From: Methanobacterium sp. PtaB.Bin024
GTDB lineage: Archaea; Methanobacteriota; Methanobacteria; Methanobacteriales; Methanobacteriaceae
Assembly (NCBI GenBank): GCA_002067065.1
Contig: MVPY01000043.1
Location: 134,501-198,500, forward strand
Direction of reading: 5' to 3'
Length of the DNA: 64,000 nucleotides
The translations under genes were made by a program, and so were the position numbers. Below the pieces are notes generated by a model that saw only the letters and a list, made by a program, of their open reading frames with translations, made no database searches and was not told where the DNA came from. Positions 1-11,065 of the stretch are shown in pieces (positions within the stretch are counted from its first letter, which is position 1; each line of letters starts with the position of its first letter).

Positions 1-164
1 CCAGTGGACTGTACCACTACCACCCCATCTTCAACATCACCTTTTATCCGAATGTAACGTTCTCCATCCGGAAATTTTCTACTTTCAAGGGGACAAAGTA
101 CGTCACCCATTTCTCGGGCAATATTTGCTGCCAGTTTCTGGGAAGAAGATCCTCCTATTATCAT
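1..164 (-). CDS. prs: Ribose-phosphate pyrophosphokinase (PRPP synthetase), N-terminal part
   Basis: Makes 5-phosphoribosyl 1-pyrophosphate from ribose 5-phosphate and ATP, for nucleotide, His and Trp synthesis. Only the first 54 codons lie in the window; the gene runs off the left edge. The translation opens with MIIGGSSSQ, followed by RKFPDGERY and VVVVQST, which match the conserved N-terminus of the family (archaeal short form). The ATG at 164 is preceded by GGTGATT, matching the local ribosome binding site. It is transcribed divergently from hypA across about 180 bp. The identification rests on the N-terminus alone but these motifs are distinctive. Confidence 0.88.
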   Translation of the reverse strand, partial: MIIGGSSSQKLAANIAREMGDVLCPLESRKFPDGERYIRIKGDVEDGVVVVQST

Positions 165-270
165 CAAGAATCACCATAGATTAATTAAAATATTACTAAA
201 GATGTGAAATGGCTTATTTCAACTTCCAGAGCTATTAATGCCATTTGAAGATGATGCCAGATTTTAACTC

Positions 271-327
<57 letters not shown>

Positions 328-344
328 AAAGCTGGAGAGGTAGT

Positions 345-1380
<1,036 letters not shown>

Positions 1381-1413
1381 AAAGAGAATTGAATAAAAAG
1401 GTATGGTGATGGG

Positions 1414-2442
1414 TTGAAGGTATGGATCGACATAGTTAACGCCCCGCATGCAAGGTTTTTTCAGAGTATAATCCGTTACCTGGAGCGTCAGGGTGAAGAA
1501 GTTTTCGTAACCACTCGTAGGTTTGGGGATGTTCACAGGCTCCTGGATCTATTTGGAATCAACTACCAGTTGGTGGGGTGGCATGGAGTTACTCTGGAGG
1601 AGAAACTCATCCGCAGCACACAGAGGGCTTATGAGCTTTCACAGATTATAAGCCGTGAAAGACCGGATGTAGCCGTGTCTAAACACTCTATTGAACTTCC
1701 CAGGGTTTCTTATGGTCTTAAGATCCCCAGTGTTTTTGTTCTGGATAATGAACATGCTATAGCTGCTAACAAACTCACACTACCCCTCTGTGACAGGATT
1801 ATACTCCCTAAAGTAATCAAACCCGAAAGTTTGGTACGTTGTGGCGCTAACCCAGACCATCTGTTACCCTACAATGGCACGTCTGAGATTACTCATCTTG
1901 TTGATTTTCAATATAATCCCCACATATTCCAGGACCTCAAACTAGATCTTAAAAAAGAAAAAACCATACTAATGAGGCCTGAACCGTCACTTGCTTCTTA
2001 TCTGGATGCTGACTGTCATAAAACTGTACTTTCTCCCATTGTGGAAGCCCTGGAGGATCAGGCCAATATCCTGGTAATACCCCGATTCAGGGAACAGCAA
2101 CAGATATTTGAGAGAGATGACAATATAACTCTGATAAATCCTCCTGTGGATACTTTCAGTTTAATGAAGGCCTGTGACCTGGTGATAGGTGCTGGTGGAA
2201 CCATGAATAGGGAAGCCGCCCTCCTGGGAACTCCAGTAATATCCTGTTATCCTGGCACTTTACTATCTGTGGATGCTTATTACATAGGAAAAGGACTTAT
2301 GAAACGATCAACAAATCCTGAAGAAATAGTTAAGATAGCTAAAGAACTTCTTAAGGATGATTACAAGGTTCAAAAGATCTCTACTGATGATTTGTTTAAC
2401 ATCATCATCGAAAACATCTACGAGGCAGCTAACAGCAGGTAG
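1414..2442 (+). CDS. DUF354 family protein (glycosyltransferase-like fold)
   Basis: 342 aa. The sequence begins MKVWIDIVNAPHARFF, the signature opening of the archaeal DUF354 family, which is related to UDP-GlcNAc 2-epimerase/GT-B type glycosyltransferases. The GAGGTMNREAALLGTP segment near residue 255 resembles the nucleotide-sugar binding region of such enzymes. A role in cell-surface or polysaccharide sugar chemistry is inferred and the substrate is unknown. The start is TTG, preceded by GGTGATGGG. It lies 33 bp after hypB on the same strand and may be cotranscribed, with no obvious functional link. Confidence 0.8.
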   Translation: MKVWIDIVNAPHARFFQSIIRYLERQGEEVFVTTRRFGDVHRLLDLFGINYQLVGWHGVTLEEKLIRSTQRAYELSQIISRERPDVAVSKHSIELPRVSYGLKIPSVFVLDNEHAIAANKLTLPLCDRIILPKVIKPESLVRCGANPDHLLPYNGTSEITHLVDFQYNPHIFQDLKLDLKKEKTILMRPEPSLASYLDADCHKTVLSPIVEALEDQANILVIPRFREQQQIFERDDNITLINPPVDTFSLMKACDLVIGAGGTMNREAALLGTPVISCYPGTLLSVDAYYIGKGLMKRSTNPEEIVKIAKELLKDDYKVQKISTDDLFNIIIENIYEAANSR

Positions 2443-2977
<535 letters not shown>

Positions 2978-4057
2978 ATGGCTTTAATTGCTCAGACTCA
3001 TTTACAGTATATTATTGAAATAGCAGTTATAATTCAAATAGGAATTTTCTTTTTATTGAACCTGGCTCCAATGTCTTTAAACCTGGTTCTCCTGGTGGCC
3101 ATGATCATCGCGGCAGGATTCGCATTACTCTTTGGAATGGATGCTTTGTTTTTATTCATTCCTGGCTTCACCCACTCGGAATTCACCCATCCCTATGGAC
3201 CACTCGCCCTTTTGGCAGTTGTAACCATTATGGCAGCTATTCCAATTATGGAAAAGTCTGGAATAAACACCAGAAGCCTTAAACTGTACATGTATGGTGT
3301 TATTTTATTCATAACCATAGCTGGAGGTTTAATGCATAGATCATTTTTGGCATTATGGTTACTGGGACTTTTCATTGGATTTTTCATAATCTCCAAGTCT
3401 TTCCGCCAGAAATCTGTTTTCACAGTTAGGCGGATTATCTTCGTTGTTGCAGCGGCCATAATAGGGTTCGGATCCCTGGAACTACTTTCCAGAGCTTTGG
3501 ACATGACTGTACTCAGCCCTTTACTTAGAATTACCCGGATCGAAACTTACTCATTATCCAGCCTTAAAATGGTAATTAACAATGCAACTCTCACTGGACA
3601 CCAATATGGTTCCTGCTACTGGCAGGATGCCTGCCTGGGAGGATCCGATGGATATATCTCACTGCCAGTTACATTAATAACATTATTTGGTTTGCCATTC
3701 CCTCTTTTTTATGGAATACTGGTAACCAAGAAGGATGTTATCGATTATATGTTACCGGGTATATTCGGGGTGGCATTTGACTTCGGCTATCTTTTCCTAA
3801 TCTTTTTACTGATATGGTGTATTTTTGTCATGTATTTAGGGTTTAACATACTCAGAACATACAGGAAAAAGAGGGAAGATGGGGATAAAAAATGTTTGGG
3901 AAGGGAAGCTCTACTAATAGGGTCCTTAACTGCTTTCATTACCCAGGCAACCATGGGACTGTTCCTGATGAATCGTTCCATAAACGGAACAGCTCTTTTA
4001 ACCTTCATTATATTGAGTGCACTGGTAGTTGGTCATGTAGTGTTGATCAAAAAATGA
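2978..4057 (+). CDS. Polytopic membrane protein of unknown function
   Basis: 359 aa with roughly ten hydrophobic segments spread over the whole length, so an integral membrane protein. Between residues 195 and 260 there is a hydrophilic stretch with two Cys residues (CYWQDACLGG), probably exposed outside. The layout of many membrane spans with one large external loop resembles O-antigen/oligosaccharide polymerases, but I see no diagnostic motif and do not assign a function. The ATG follows TTGGAGGATCAGTATAA. The gene stands alone with a long AT-rich upstream region. Confidence 0.7.
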   Translation: MALIAQTHLQYIIEIAVIIQIGIFFLLNLAPMSLNLVLLVAMIIAAGFALLFGMDALFLFIPGFTHSEFTHPYGPLALLAVVTIMAAIPIMEKSGINTRSLKLYMYGVILFITIAGGLMHRSFLALWLLGLFIGFFIISKSFRQKSVFTVRRIIFVVAAAIIGFGSLELLSRALDMTVLSPLLRITRIETYSLSSLKMVINNATLTGHQYGSCYWQDACLGGSDGYISLPVTLITLFGLPFPLFYGILVTKKDVIDYMLPGIFGVAFDFGYLFLIFLLIWCIFVMYLGFNILRTYRKKREDGDKKCLGREALLIGSLTAFITQATMGLFLMNRSINGTALLTFIILSALVVGHVVLIKK

Positions 4058-4130
4058 ATGGCTGTAAATAGGTTAAGGATGCAGATCATTAAGAGTGTTA
4101 AATTTGTAAAAGTATTAGAAGGAATATTTC

Positions 4131-4634
4131 ATGAAAAAAGCTATAATATTATTGGGATGTCCTGAATCACCGTCTCAGACGCCTCTGGCAATTTATGCCA
4201 CCAATAAATTAACCCAAATGGGATACGAGGTTACCTTAGCCAGCACACCATCTGCCAAAAAACTACTGGAAGTATCAGACCCTGAAGAACACTACCTAAA
4301 GAACAAAGTCGACATAGAAACCTGTCTTGATGAGCTTGAAGAGGGAGATTATGATTTTCTTTTAGGGTTCGTTCCCAAAGATGCAGCAGTAAGTTATTTT
4401 GTAACATTCTATCATATCCTCAATACAAAGAGCCTGGCCTTGATTTTTGCCCGCGATGAAGAAAAAGTAGAATACTTCGAAAACACGGTAAGAGAAAACA
4501 CAGAAGCTGAAATTGCGTCTGCTAGGGCTTACCATAATCCCACCCCATTAAGAGTCCGCCTCGACAGGGCACTGAAGAAACTCGACAAAAAGACCCTGGC
4601 AGAAGATGACGATGATAAAGTGGAGGACTCATAA
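4131..4634 (+). CDS. DUF1890 family methanogen protein
   Basis: 167 aa, opening MKKAIILLGCPESPSQTPLA, the characteristic start of the DUF1890 family found in methanogens. Residues 1-110 look like an alpha/beta nucleotide-binding-like fold; the C-terminus is acidic. Function is unknown. The next gene starts one base after this stop and encodes the family usually found beside it (DUF1894), so the two probably form a functional pair. Confidence 0.82.
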   Translation: MKKAIILLGCPESPSQTPLAIYATNKLTQMGYEVTLASTPSAKKLLEVSDPEEHYLKNKVDIETCLDELEEGDYDFLLGFVPKDAAVSYFVTFYHILNTKSLALIFARDEEKVEYFENTVRENTEAEIASARAYHNPTPLRVRLDRALKKLDKKTLAEDDDDKVEDS

Positions 4635-4937
4635 ATGTTTTGTCTTGAAACTTATCTTCGTATGTCTGAAGATTACCAGATACACATGACCCGTTCAGGG
4701 TTCAAGGACTGTGCCCGTTTCATTGAAGAGAACGCAGTGGAAGTGGTCCATGTTAAACCTGGAGAAAAAATAGTGGGAGCCCGAATAATTGGAATACCCC
4801 CAGTACCAATCGGGATAAACGATGAAAAAGGCACTATAATGTTACCATATACAAAACCCTGCTATGGAACGGCAACAGTGGAAATACCAGTTCCTAGTGA
4901 GGAAATAGAGAAGATAAGGGCGGTTAGTATAGATTAA
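4635..4937 (+). CDS. DUF1894 family methanogen protein
   Basis: 100 aa, opening MFCLETYLRMSEDYQIH, with a predicted beta-rich C-terminal half (IVGARIIGIPPVPIGI, IMLPYTKPCYGTA). This matches DUF1894, a small methanogen-specific family. The ATG directly follows the DUF1890 stop codon, with GGAGGACTCATAA as ribosome binding site. It is translationally coupled to the upstream gene. No biochemical role is known to me. Confidence 0.82.
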   Translation: MFCLETYLRMSEDYQIHMTRSGFKDCARFIEENAVEVVHVKPGEKIVGARIIGIPPVPIGINDEKGTIMLPYTKPCYGTATVEIPVPSEEIEKIRAVSID

Positions 4938-5030
4938 TTAGTATAGATTAATTATTACGTGCCCGGTCTAAACTTCATTCACATCCAATTACAATCTTTT
5001 TTGGCATTTAAAAAATAAATATTTGATTAA

Positions 5031-5453
5031 TCAAAATTTTATTATTTCTTTAGGCTTCACATTACTCTCCCAATCCCAGAAGTGAGCCTCACCCTCAGAT
5101 ATCCTGAACACCACCAGTTCAGGACCTTCCGCAGTTAACCCAAACTCTTTTAGGAATGGTCGGTCAGTTAAAACCCGTTTTTTAACTTCCACATCCTCTA
5201 TAAATTCAACCTCACCAGAAACCCTTAACATAGTTCCCACCATCTCATCAGGCCTGTAGAAGGCAAACTCCACTTTACCATTCTTCTGAAGCTGTCGGAC
5301 CATGTCTTTCATGGTTGCCGCCTGGAAGTAAAAACCGGTTTCATCAGCATACCACAATCCCATACCCCTCACACGGGGCTGATCTCCATCAACAGTTGCC
5401 AACCAGGCTACTGGGTTTTCATTGGCGAATTTAACACAATCTGCAAATTCCAT
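5031..5453 (-). CDS. Pyridoxamine 5'-phosphate oxidase-like flavin-binding protein
   Basis: 140 aa with the split-barrel fold pattern of the PNPOx-like family: NPVAWLATVDGDQPRVRGMGLWYADETGFYF near the N-terminus, then KNGKVEFAFYRPDE and RVSGEVEFIED. Such proteins bind FMN or F420 and act as small reductases or oxidases; the substrate cannot be told from sequence. The ATG at 5453 follows GAGGGAACATGTT on the minus strand. Single gene, convergent with the DUF1890/1894 pair. Confidence 0.85.
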   Translation of the reverse strand: MEFADCVKFANENPVAWLATVDGDQPRVRGMGLWYADETGFYFQAATMKDMVRQLQKNGKVEFAFYRPDEMVGTMLRVSGEVEFIEDVEVKKRVLTDRPFLKEFGLTAEGPELVVFRISEGEAHFWDWESNVKPKEIIKF

Positions 5454-5669
5454 AACATGTTCCCTCCGTTTTTCTTATTTTTACTTACATTATTTTATGT
5501 CTTTGAATTAGAGTTATGTCTTTGAAATTGTATAAATTTAACAGCAAAAAAAGAGTGTTGATCTTGACAGTGTTGATTTTATATATCCAGAGAACCATAT
5601 TCAGTTAGTAATCGTAATGAAATTAAAGGACACAAAAAAGGCCTTTAATTCCTTACTAAGAGGCATGTT

Positions 5670-6644
5670 ATGTTAACCACTGTAGTTGGAAGCTATCCTT
5701 CCCCACCCCAGGAGCCAGCATCATTGGGTTCTAAAATTTCTGCTCTTTTAGGCAGTTTTGACCCCTACAAACAGGCAGTAGAGTTTGCAGTCCAGGAGCA
5801 GATAGCCGCAGGCATTGACATAATATCCACAGGCCAGGTACGTGGGGACATGATTGAGATATTCTCCCGTGATATAACTGGAATGGCCTGGGAAGAAGGA
5901 ACCTCCAAAATCAAGGGAAAAATACTCCCACTCAACTATTCAATCGGAGCCGAAGATCTACAAATCGCCCTTAAAACAGCACATAAAATTTCAGACAATT
6001 TTCACGCAAGTGCAGGGGTCATTGCCAATGGAAAAATCAATGAAGATGTTAAGGGAGTTAAAGGAATCATCACCGGCCCAACAACCCTAGTTTTATCATC
6101 CCGTCTTGAAGGATTTTATACCATGGATGACAGGGACAAAGCCATCATTGACCTGGCATATGCCCTTAACAAGGAGGCTAAATATCTGGAAGGAGCAGGA
6201 GCAGCCATAATCCAGTTCGATGAACCATTTCTTTCCACAGGAATGGCAGACATCCCAACAGCCCTTAAAGCCATAAAAATCGCATGCGATGGTCTGAAAA
6301 TTCCGGTAGCCATGCATGTATGTGGTGATGTGACCCAAATTTTTGGAAAACTAATGAAATTCCCTGTAGATATAGTGGACTGTGAATTTGCGGGGATAAA
6401 GAGGAATCTTGAAGTTCTGGAAAACAGTGACCTTAAAAAGATCATTGGTTTTGGATGTGTGGACACCAAAACCGAAAATGTGGAAACTCCTGAGGAAATT
6501 CATGAGCTCCTTCGAAAAGGAGCAGAACTTGTCGGAGTAGAAAACATGATGATTGACCCTGACTGTGGAATGCGCATGCTACCTGAAAAGGTGGCTTATC
6601 AAAAACTAAAGAATATGACGGAGGCACTAAAATGGCTATCCTGA
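5670..6644 (+). CDS. metE: Archaeal core methionine synthase (MetE C-terminal domain type)
   Basis: Makes methionine from homocysteine. At 324 aa it has only the catalytic TIM-barrel half of cobalamin-independent MetE. Archaeal core enzymes of this type use a methyl-corrinoid rather than methyl-folate as donor (family knowledge). Zinc-site motifs are visible: HVCGD, the Glu in VDCEFAG and Cys in the DPDCGM motif near the C-terminus. The N-terminus reads TTVVGSYP, as usual. The start ATG follows GAGGCATGTT. The gene overlaps the thymidylate synthase gene by 13 bp, an arrangement I recall from Methanothermobacter. Confidence 0.92.
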   Translation: MLTTVVGSYPSPPQEPASLGSKISALLGSFDPYKQAVEFAVQEQIAAGIDIISTGQVRGDMIEIFSRDITGMAWEEGTSKIKGKILPLNYSIGAEDLQIALKTAHKISDNFHASAGVIANGKINEDVKGVKGIITGPTTLVLSSRLEGFYTMDDRDKAIIDLAYALNKEAKYLEGAGAAIIQFDEPFLSTGMADIPTALKAIKIACDGLKIPVAMHVCGDVTQIFGKLMKFPVDIVDCEFAGIKRNLEVLENSDLKKIIGFGCVDTKTENVETPEEIHELLRKGAELVGVENMMIDPDCGMRMLPEKVAYQKLKNMTEALKWLS

Positions 6645-7285
6645 TTACCAAACCCACCATTAAATTGGGGTGGGAAGAACTGGTAAAAAAAGTTATGAAA
6701 GAAGGTTCTGAAATAAAGGATGAAAGAGGCTCATTAACCCTTGAACTCCGCAATACGATTGTTTCAATGGATAATCCCCTCAAACTGGATATTCCGCCTG
6801 GTTACTTCTGGAGTGGTGAAAAACTCGAAATCTATGCAGAACAATTCTTAAGTGATGATAAAAAGGGTTTCATCTACACCTACGGCAACCGGCTCAGGAA
6901 ACATTTCCAAGGCATAGACCAGATAGGTGAAGCCATAAAACGTCTTAAAAATTGTAGTGAATCCAGAAGAGCCATATCTGTAACATGGGATCCTCCCACC
7001 GACACCAAAGAGGATGAAGTCCCTTGCATGATATTGGTGGATTTCAAGATCAGAGATGGCCAGTTACACACCACCGGCCTCTGGAGATCCCATGACATTT
7101 ATGGAGCATGGTTCCCCAACGCCGTTGGTCTCACTCACCTTTCCCAGTACGTTGCCGATGAAGTAGGGGTTGAAGTGGGTACTTTAACTATACACTCCAT
7201 CAGCGCCCACATATATCAGGTGAACTTTGAGGAAGCCCTGGGTATAAACCCCATTGAAAATCTATTCTATAACAAAAGAAAATAA
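6632..7285 (+). CDS. thyA: Archaeal thymidylate synthase (ThyA type)
   Basis: Converts dUMP to dTMP; in methanogens the one-carbon donor is thought to be methylene-tetrahydromethanopterin. 217 aa, shorter than bacterial ThyA, as is typical of the methanogen form. Visible motifs are the catalytic Cys region EVPCMILVDF and the dUMP-binding LWRSHDIYGAWFPN. The ATG at 6632 lies inside the end of the methionine synthase gene in another frame, with GGAGGCACTAAA as ribosome binding site, so translation is probably coupled. Confidence 0.93.
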   Translation: MAILITKPTIKLGWEELVKKVMKEGSEIKDERGSLTLELRNTIVSMDNPLKLDIPPGYFWSGEKLEIYAEQFLSDDKKGFIYTYGNRLRKHFQGIDQIGEAIKRLKNCSESRRAISVTWDPPTDTKEDEVPCMILVDFKIRDGQLHTTGLWRSHDIYGAWFPNAVGLTHLSQYVADEVGVEVGTLTIHSISAHIYQVNFEEALGINPIENLFYNKRK

Positions 7286-7378
7286 AAAAACTTAAAAATC
7301 CTGGCAGATTAAAACAACTTAATGGATAACATTAAGGATAATAATCCATTATATCTCACTTTCATGGAGATGATTAGG

Positions 7379-8341
<963 letters not shown>

Positions 8342-8360
8342 AAATTCTACAATTCACAAT

Positions 8361-8397
8361 TATTTTTTTTAATAAAACATTTTTTTAAAAGCAACTT
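8361..8397 (+). terminator. T-rich terminator after mch
   Basis: Two long T tracts (8363-8370 and 8390-8396) follow the mch stop by about 20 bp. Archaeal terminators are commonly U-rich without a hairpin. Assignment is by position and composition only. Confidence 0.5.
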
Positions 8398-8507
8398 TTT
8401 AAAGGAATCTTCTTTTGGGGAGCACATTTATCCATTTTTATAATGGAAGATGAGTAAATCATAAATGTTACCAACTCTTATCTAATTACAATCTATAGTG
8501 TGATACC

Positions 8508-8966
8508 ATGATAATTGGAATCTGCGATACAACCTTTGCCCGTTACGACATGGCCACTGCAGCCATAAACGAAATAAAACAGAATGTGGGCAACAATAAA
8601 ATAATCAGAAGAACAGTTCCAGGTGTTAAGGATCTTCCTGTGGCCGCAAAAAAGCTCATTGAAGAAGAAGGCTGTGAAGTGGTAATGGCCCTGGGCATGC
8701 CTGGCCCTGAGAAGATAGATAAAACATGTGCCCACGAGGCATCTACAGGATTAATACAGGCTCAACTTATGACCAACACCCATATATTGGAAGTGTTCGT
8801 CCATGAAGATGAAGGTGTAGATGAAAAGGACCTCAAATTCCTGGCAGATAACCGTGCCCGTGAACACGCACAGAATCTGGTTAAAATGTTCTTCAAACCA
8901 GGATCTCTGGAAAAAGAGGCAGGTATGGGTATGAGGGAGGGTCATCCTGACAAAGGGCCCTTATAA
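8508..8966 (+). CDS. ribC: Riboflavin synthase, archaeal type
   Basis: Converts two 6,7-dimethyl-8-ribityllumazine molecules to riboflavin, feeding FAD/FMN and F420 synthesis. 152 aa, related to lumazine synthase and unrelated to bacterial RibE. The start MIIGICDTTFARYDM, the central VVMALGMPGPEKIDKTCAHEAS and the C-terminal NRAREHAQNLVKM are typical of the archaeal enzyme. The ATG follows GTGTGATACC. It has its own upstream region and is likely a separate transcription unit from mch. Confidence 0.93.
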   Translation: MIIGICDTTFARYDMATAAINEIKQNVGNNKIIRRTVPGVKDLPVAAKKLIEEEGCEVVMALGMPGPEKIDKTCAHEASTGLIQAQLMTNTHILEVFVHEDEGVDEKDLKFLADNRAREHAQNLVKMFFKPGSLEKEAGMGMREGHPDKGPL

Positions 8967-9117
8967 GTTCTTATAATCATTTAAAAATCATTTAAAACAT
9001 ATATCAATTAAAGCACATAACAATTAAAGGAACAATTAAAAAAAATATTCTCCTTATCCAATTTTTTTGAGAGTTTCAATCTCAATCTCTCAGTTTCAAT
9101 CTCTGCAATGTTTTCAT

Positions 9118-10233
9118 CTATTCATAGCGCAGTGCTTCGGTTGGGGACAGGCGGGAAGCCCGATAAGCTGGGTATAACCCTCCAATGAGGCCCACTAGAA
9201 TGGCCACACCAAAGCCCTTAATGAATGTTAGAGGAGAATAAACTGGTTTTATAAATCCTCCTACTGATGGTGAGAGGAGTATTAGATTCACAGCCACCAC
9301 GCCCATGATTATACCGATCAGAGCAGCGAAAATGGTTAAAACTAAGGATTCTCCCATAATCATGGTGAGTATTCTTTTATCTTTCCATCCCACAGCTTTC
9401 AACACCCCTATTTCTCTGGTTCTCTCATAAACTGACATAACCATGGTATTTATCACGCCAATACCACCTATTAAGATGGCCAGTAAAGATATTGCCCAGG
9501 ATGCAGTGTCAATACTGCTTAAACCCTTATTCACCCGGTTAAAATCATCAACACTTTTAATGGTGGTTAATTTATTAGGGTAAGTATTTTCGATGCTATC
9601 AGTCACATCCTGGAGCTGGGCATCATTATCGATCTTTACAAATATCATTGTTACTTTTCCCTGGTTATCAGTGAGGTTTTGGAGTTTGTCCAGATCCAGA
9701 AAGGCACCACCATCCTCCCACATATTACCAGTCTCATAAATTCCTGTTATCTTGAAATCACTACCAAAAAGGGTAATAGTGTCTCCCACATGTTTATCTA
9801 AACTTTGAGAAGCTCTTTTACCGAGAATAAGCTCATTTGAACCATTACTCGTAAAAGCGTTTCCTTCCTGGAGGTTAATGTTCGCCAGTTCCAGTTTATC
9901 AGGGGATATGCCCATTAAAATAAAAGCATCACCATTAAGGCTATATGTATTTATCAGAACTCCCACTGCCTCTTTCACTCCAGTTATATTCTGTACTTCA
10001 TCTACATAGGATTGGTTCAGGGTGCTTGAAAAAAAACCGCCTGAATTTGCCTTTGTTATGGTAAAATCAGCTTGACCTGCCTTTAAAGTGCTTTCAGTGG
10101 ATTCTTTAAGGCCATCCGTGACAATACCCAGGGCTACTATGGTGGCAATTCCTATGGCTATTCCAACAATGGCCAGAATACTTCGAGTTCTGTTTCTGAA
10201 AGGATTCTTGACTATGAAAGATAAAAAAGACAT
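9118..10233 (-). CDS. ABC transporter permease, MacB/FtsX family
   Basis: 371 aa with the MacB/FtsX layout: one N-terminal membrane segment (about 15-40), a large external domain (40-240), and three membrane segments in the C-terminal third. VMSVYERTREIGVLKAVGW is the cytoplasmic signature loop, and YPAYRASRLSPTEALRYE is the conserved C-terminus. These permeases work with an ATPase to export lipoproteins or peptides, or to act mechanically on the envelope. No ATPase gene is next to it, so the partner must be elsewhere. No clear ribosome binding site precedes the ATG, so the transcript may be leaderless. Confidence 0.9.
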   Translation of the reverse strand: MSFLSFIVKNPFRNRTRSILAIVGIAIGIATIVALGIVTDGLKESTESTLKAGQADFTITKANSGGFFSSTLNQSYVDEVQNITGVKEAVGVLINTYSLNGDAFILMGISPDKLELANINLQEGNAFTSNGSNELILGKRASQSLDKHVGDTITLFGSDFKITGIYETGNMWEDGGAFLDLDKLQNLTDNQGKVTMIFVKIDNDAQLQDVTDSIENTYPNKLTTIKSVDDFNRVNKGLSSIDTASWAISLLAILIGGIGVINTMVMSVYERTREIGVLKAVGWKDKRILTMIMGESLVLTIFAALIGIIMGVVAVNLILLSPSVGGFIKPVYSPLTFIKGFGVAILVGLIGGLYPAYRASRLSPTEALRYE

Positions 10234-10399
10234 GTTATTATTATGTCTGTAATAATCTAAATAAATTATGGGAAATGAGCAACTAATTTCCTTTAATTTT
10301 CTTCCGTATTTTATTAAGATGAGTTCATTTTAAAAAAATTATATATGAATAAAATAACATAATATAAAAAATGATAAAGATATATTTGGAGGGAAAAGG

Positions 10400-10720
10400 A
10401 TGAAAGAAGACGTTTTTTATGGTAAAGGAATGGCTCATGTTAAAAAAGACTATCCAGATATCTTTAAAGCAGTTGTTGAGTTAAACGAAGCCGCTTACAC
10501 AGGAAAAGTTTTAGATTATCGTACACAGAAGTTAATCGCACTGGGAATAACTGCTGCAGCCTCAGATGACAGGGCAATGAAAAAGCAGATGATGAGTGCC
10601 ATGCAAGAATTCGACATCACTCGAGACGAGATTGTTGATGTACTCAGGGTGGTTCTTTTAACTTCTGGTAACCCACCATTCACAAAAGCCATGAAAATAC
10701 TCTACGATCTTACTGAATAA
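10400..10720 (+). CDS. Carboxymuconolactone decarboxylase (CMD) family protein
   Basis: 106 aa helical protein with the CMD/AhpD family pattern (LDYRTQKLIALGITAAASDD, MQEFDITRDEIVDVLRVVLLTSGNP). Active AhpD-like members carry a redox CxxC in the central helix. Here that position reads AAASDDRAM and the whole protein has no cysteine, so peroxidase activity is unlikely and the role is unknown. The ATG follows TTGGAGGGAAAAGG. Single gene. Confidence 0.82.
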   Translation: MKEDVFYGKGMAHVKKDYPDIFKAVVELNEAAYTGKVLDYRTQKLIALGITAAASDDRAMKKQMMSAMQEFDITRDEIVDVLRVVLLTSGNPPFTKAMKILYDLTE

Positions 10721-11065
10721 TTCCATACTTTTTTTATTTTCCTGAATAGATAGTATATCTGGCCAGGGATGTTTATTTACCAAAATCAGAATTTTTATTC
10801 TGGGTATATGACATTATGAATGATCTCCTGAGTTTATGTTGGAAATTCATTTTTAAGTACCAGAAAAACTTTGAAAGAAAAACTTTTAAAAACTGTAATA
10901 ATTGATGAAGAGGTTTTTTTAAAATCTTTAGATAATACTTCAAGTTGTTTTTAGTTAAAAAGATATATAAAAATGAAAAAAATTAATATTTTAACAGATA
11001 AATATTAACCCTTACTATACTATTACTCGGAGTAATTTCTTAGAAATTAGCAGGAAAAGATTTGT
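10721..11065. other. Intergenic region upstream of the sensor kinase
   Basis: AT-rich stretch with no supported gene. A small inverted repeat (CAGAA-TTTTTA-TTCTG, about 10788-10803) may be part of the terminator for the CMD-family gene. A TATA-like AGATATATAAAAATG at about 10961-10975 could serve the kinase gene. Confidence 0.4.

Noticed and set aside
6096..6783. Long minus-strand ORFs opposite methionine and thymidylate synthase
   Set aside because: They are antisense shadows of strongly conserved plus-strand genes.
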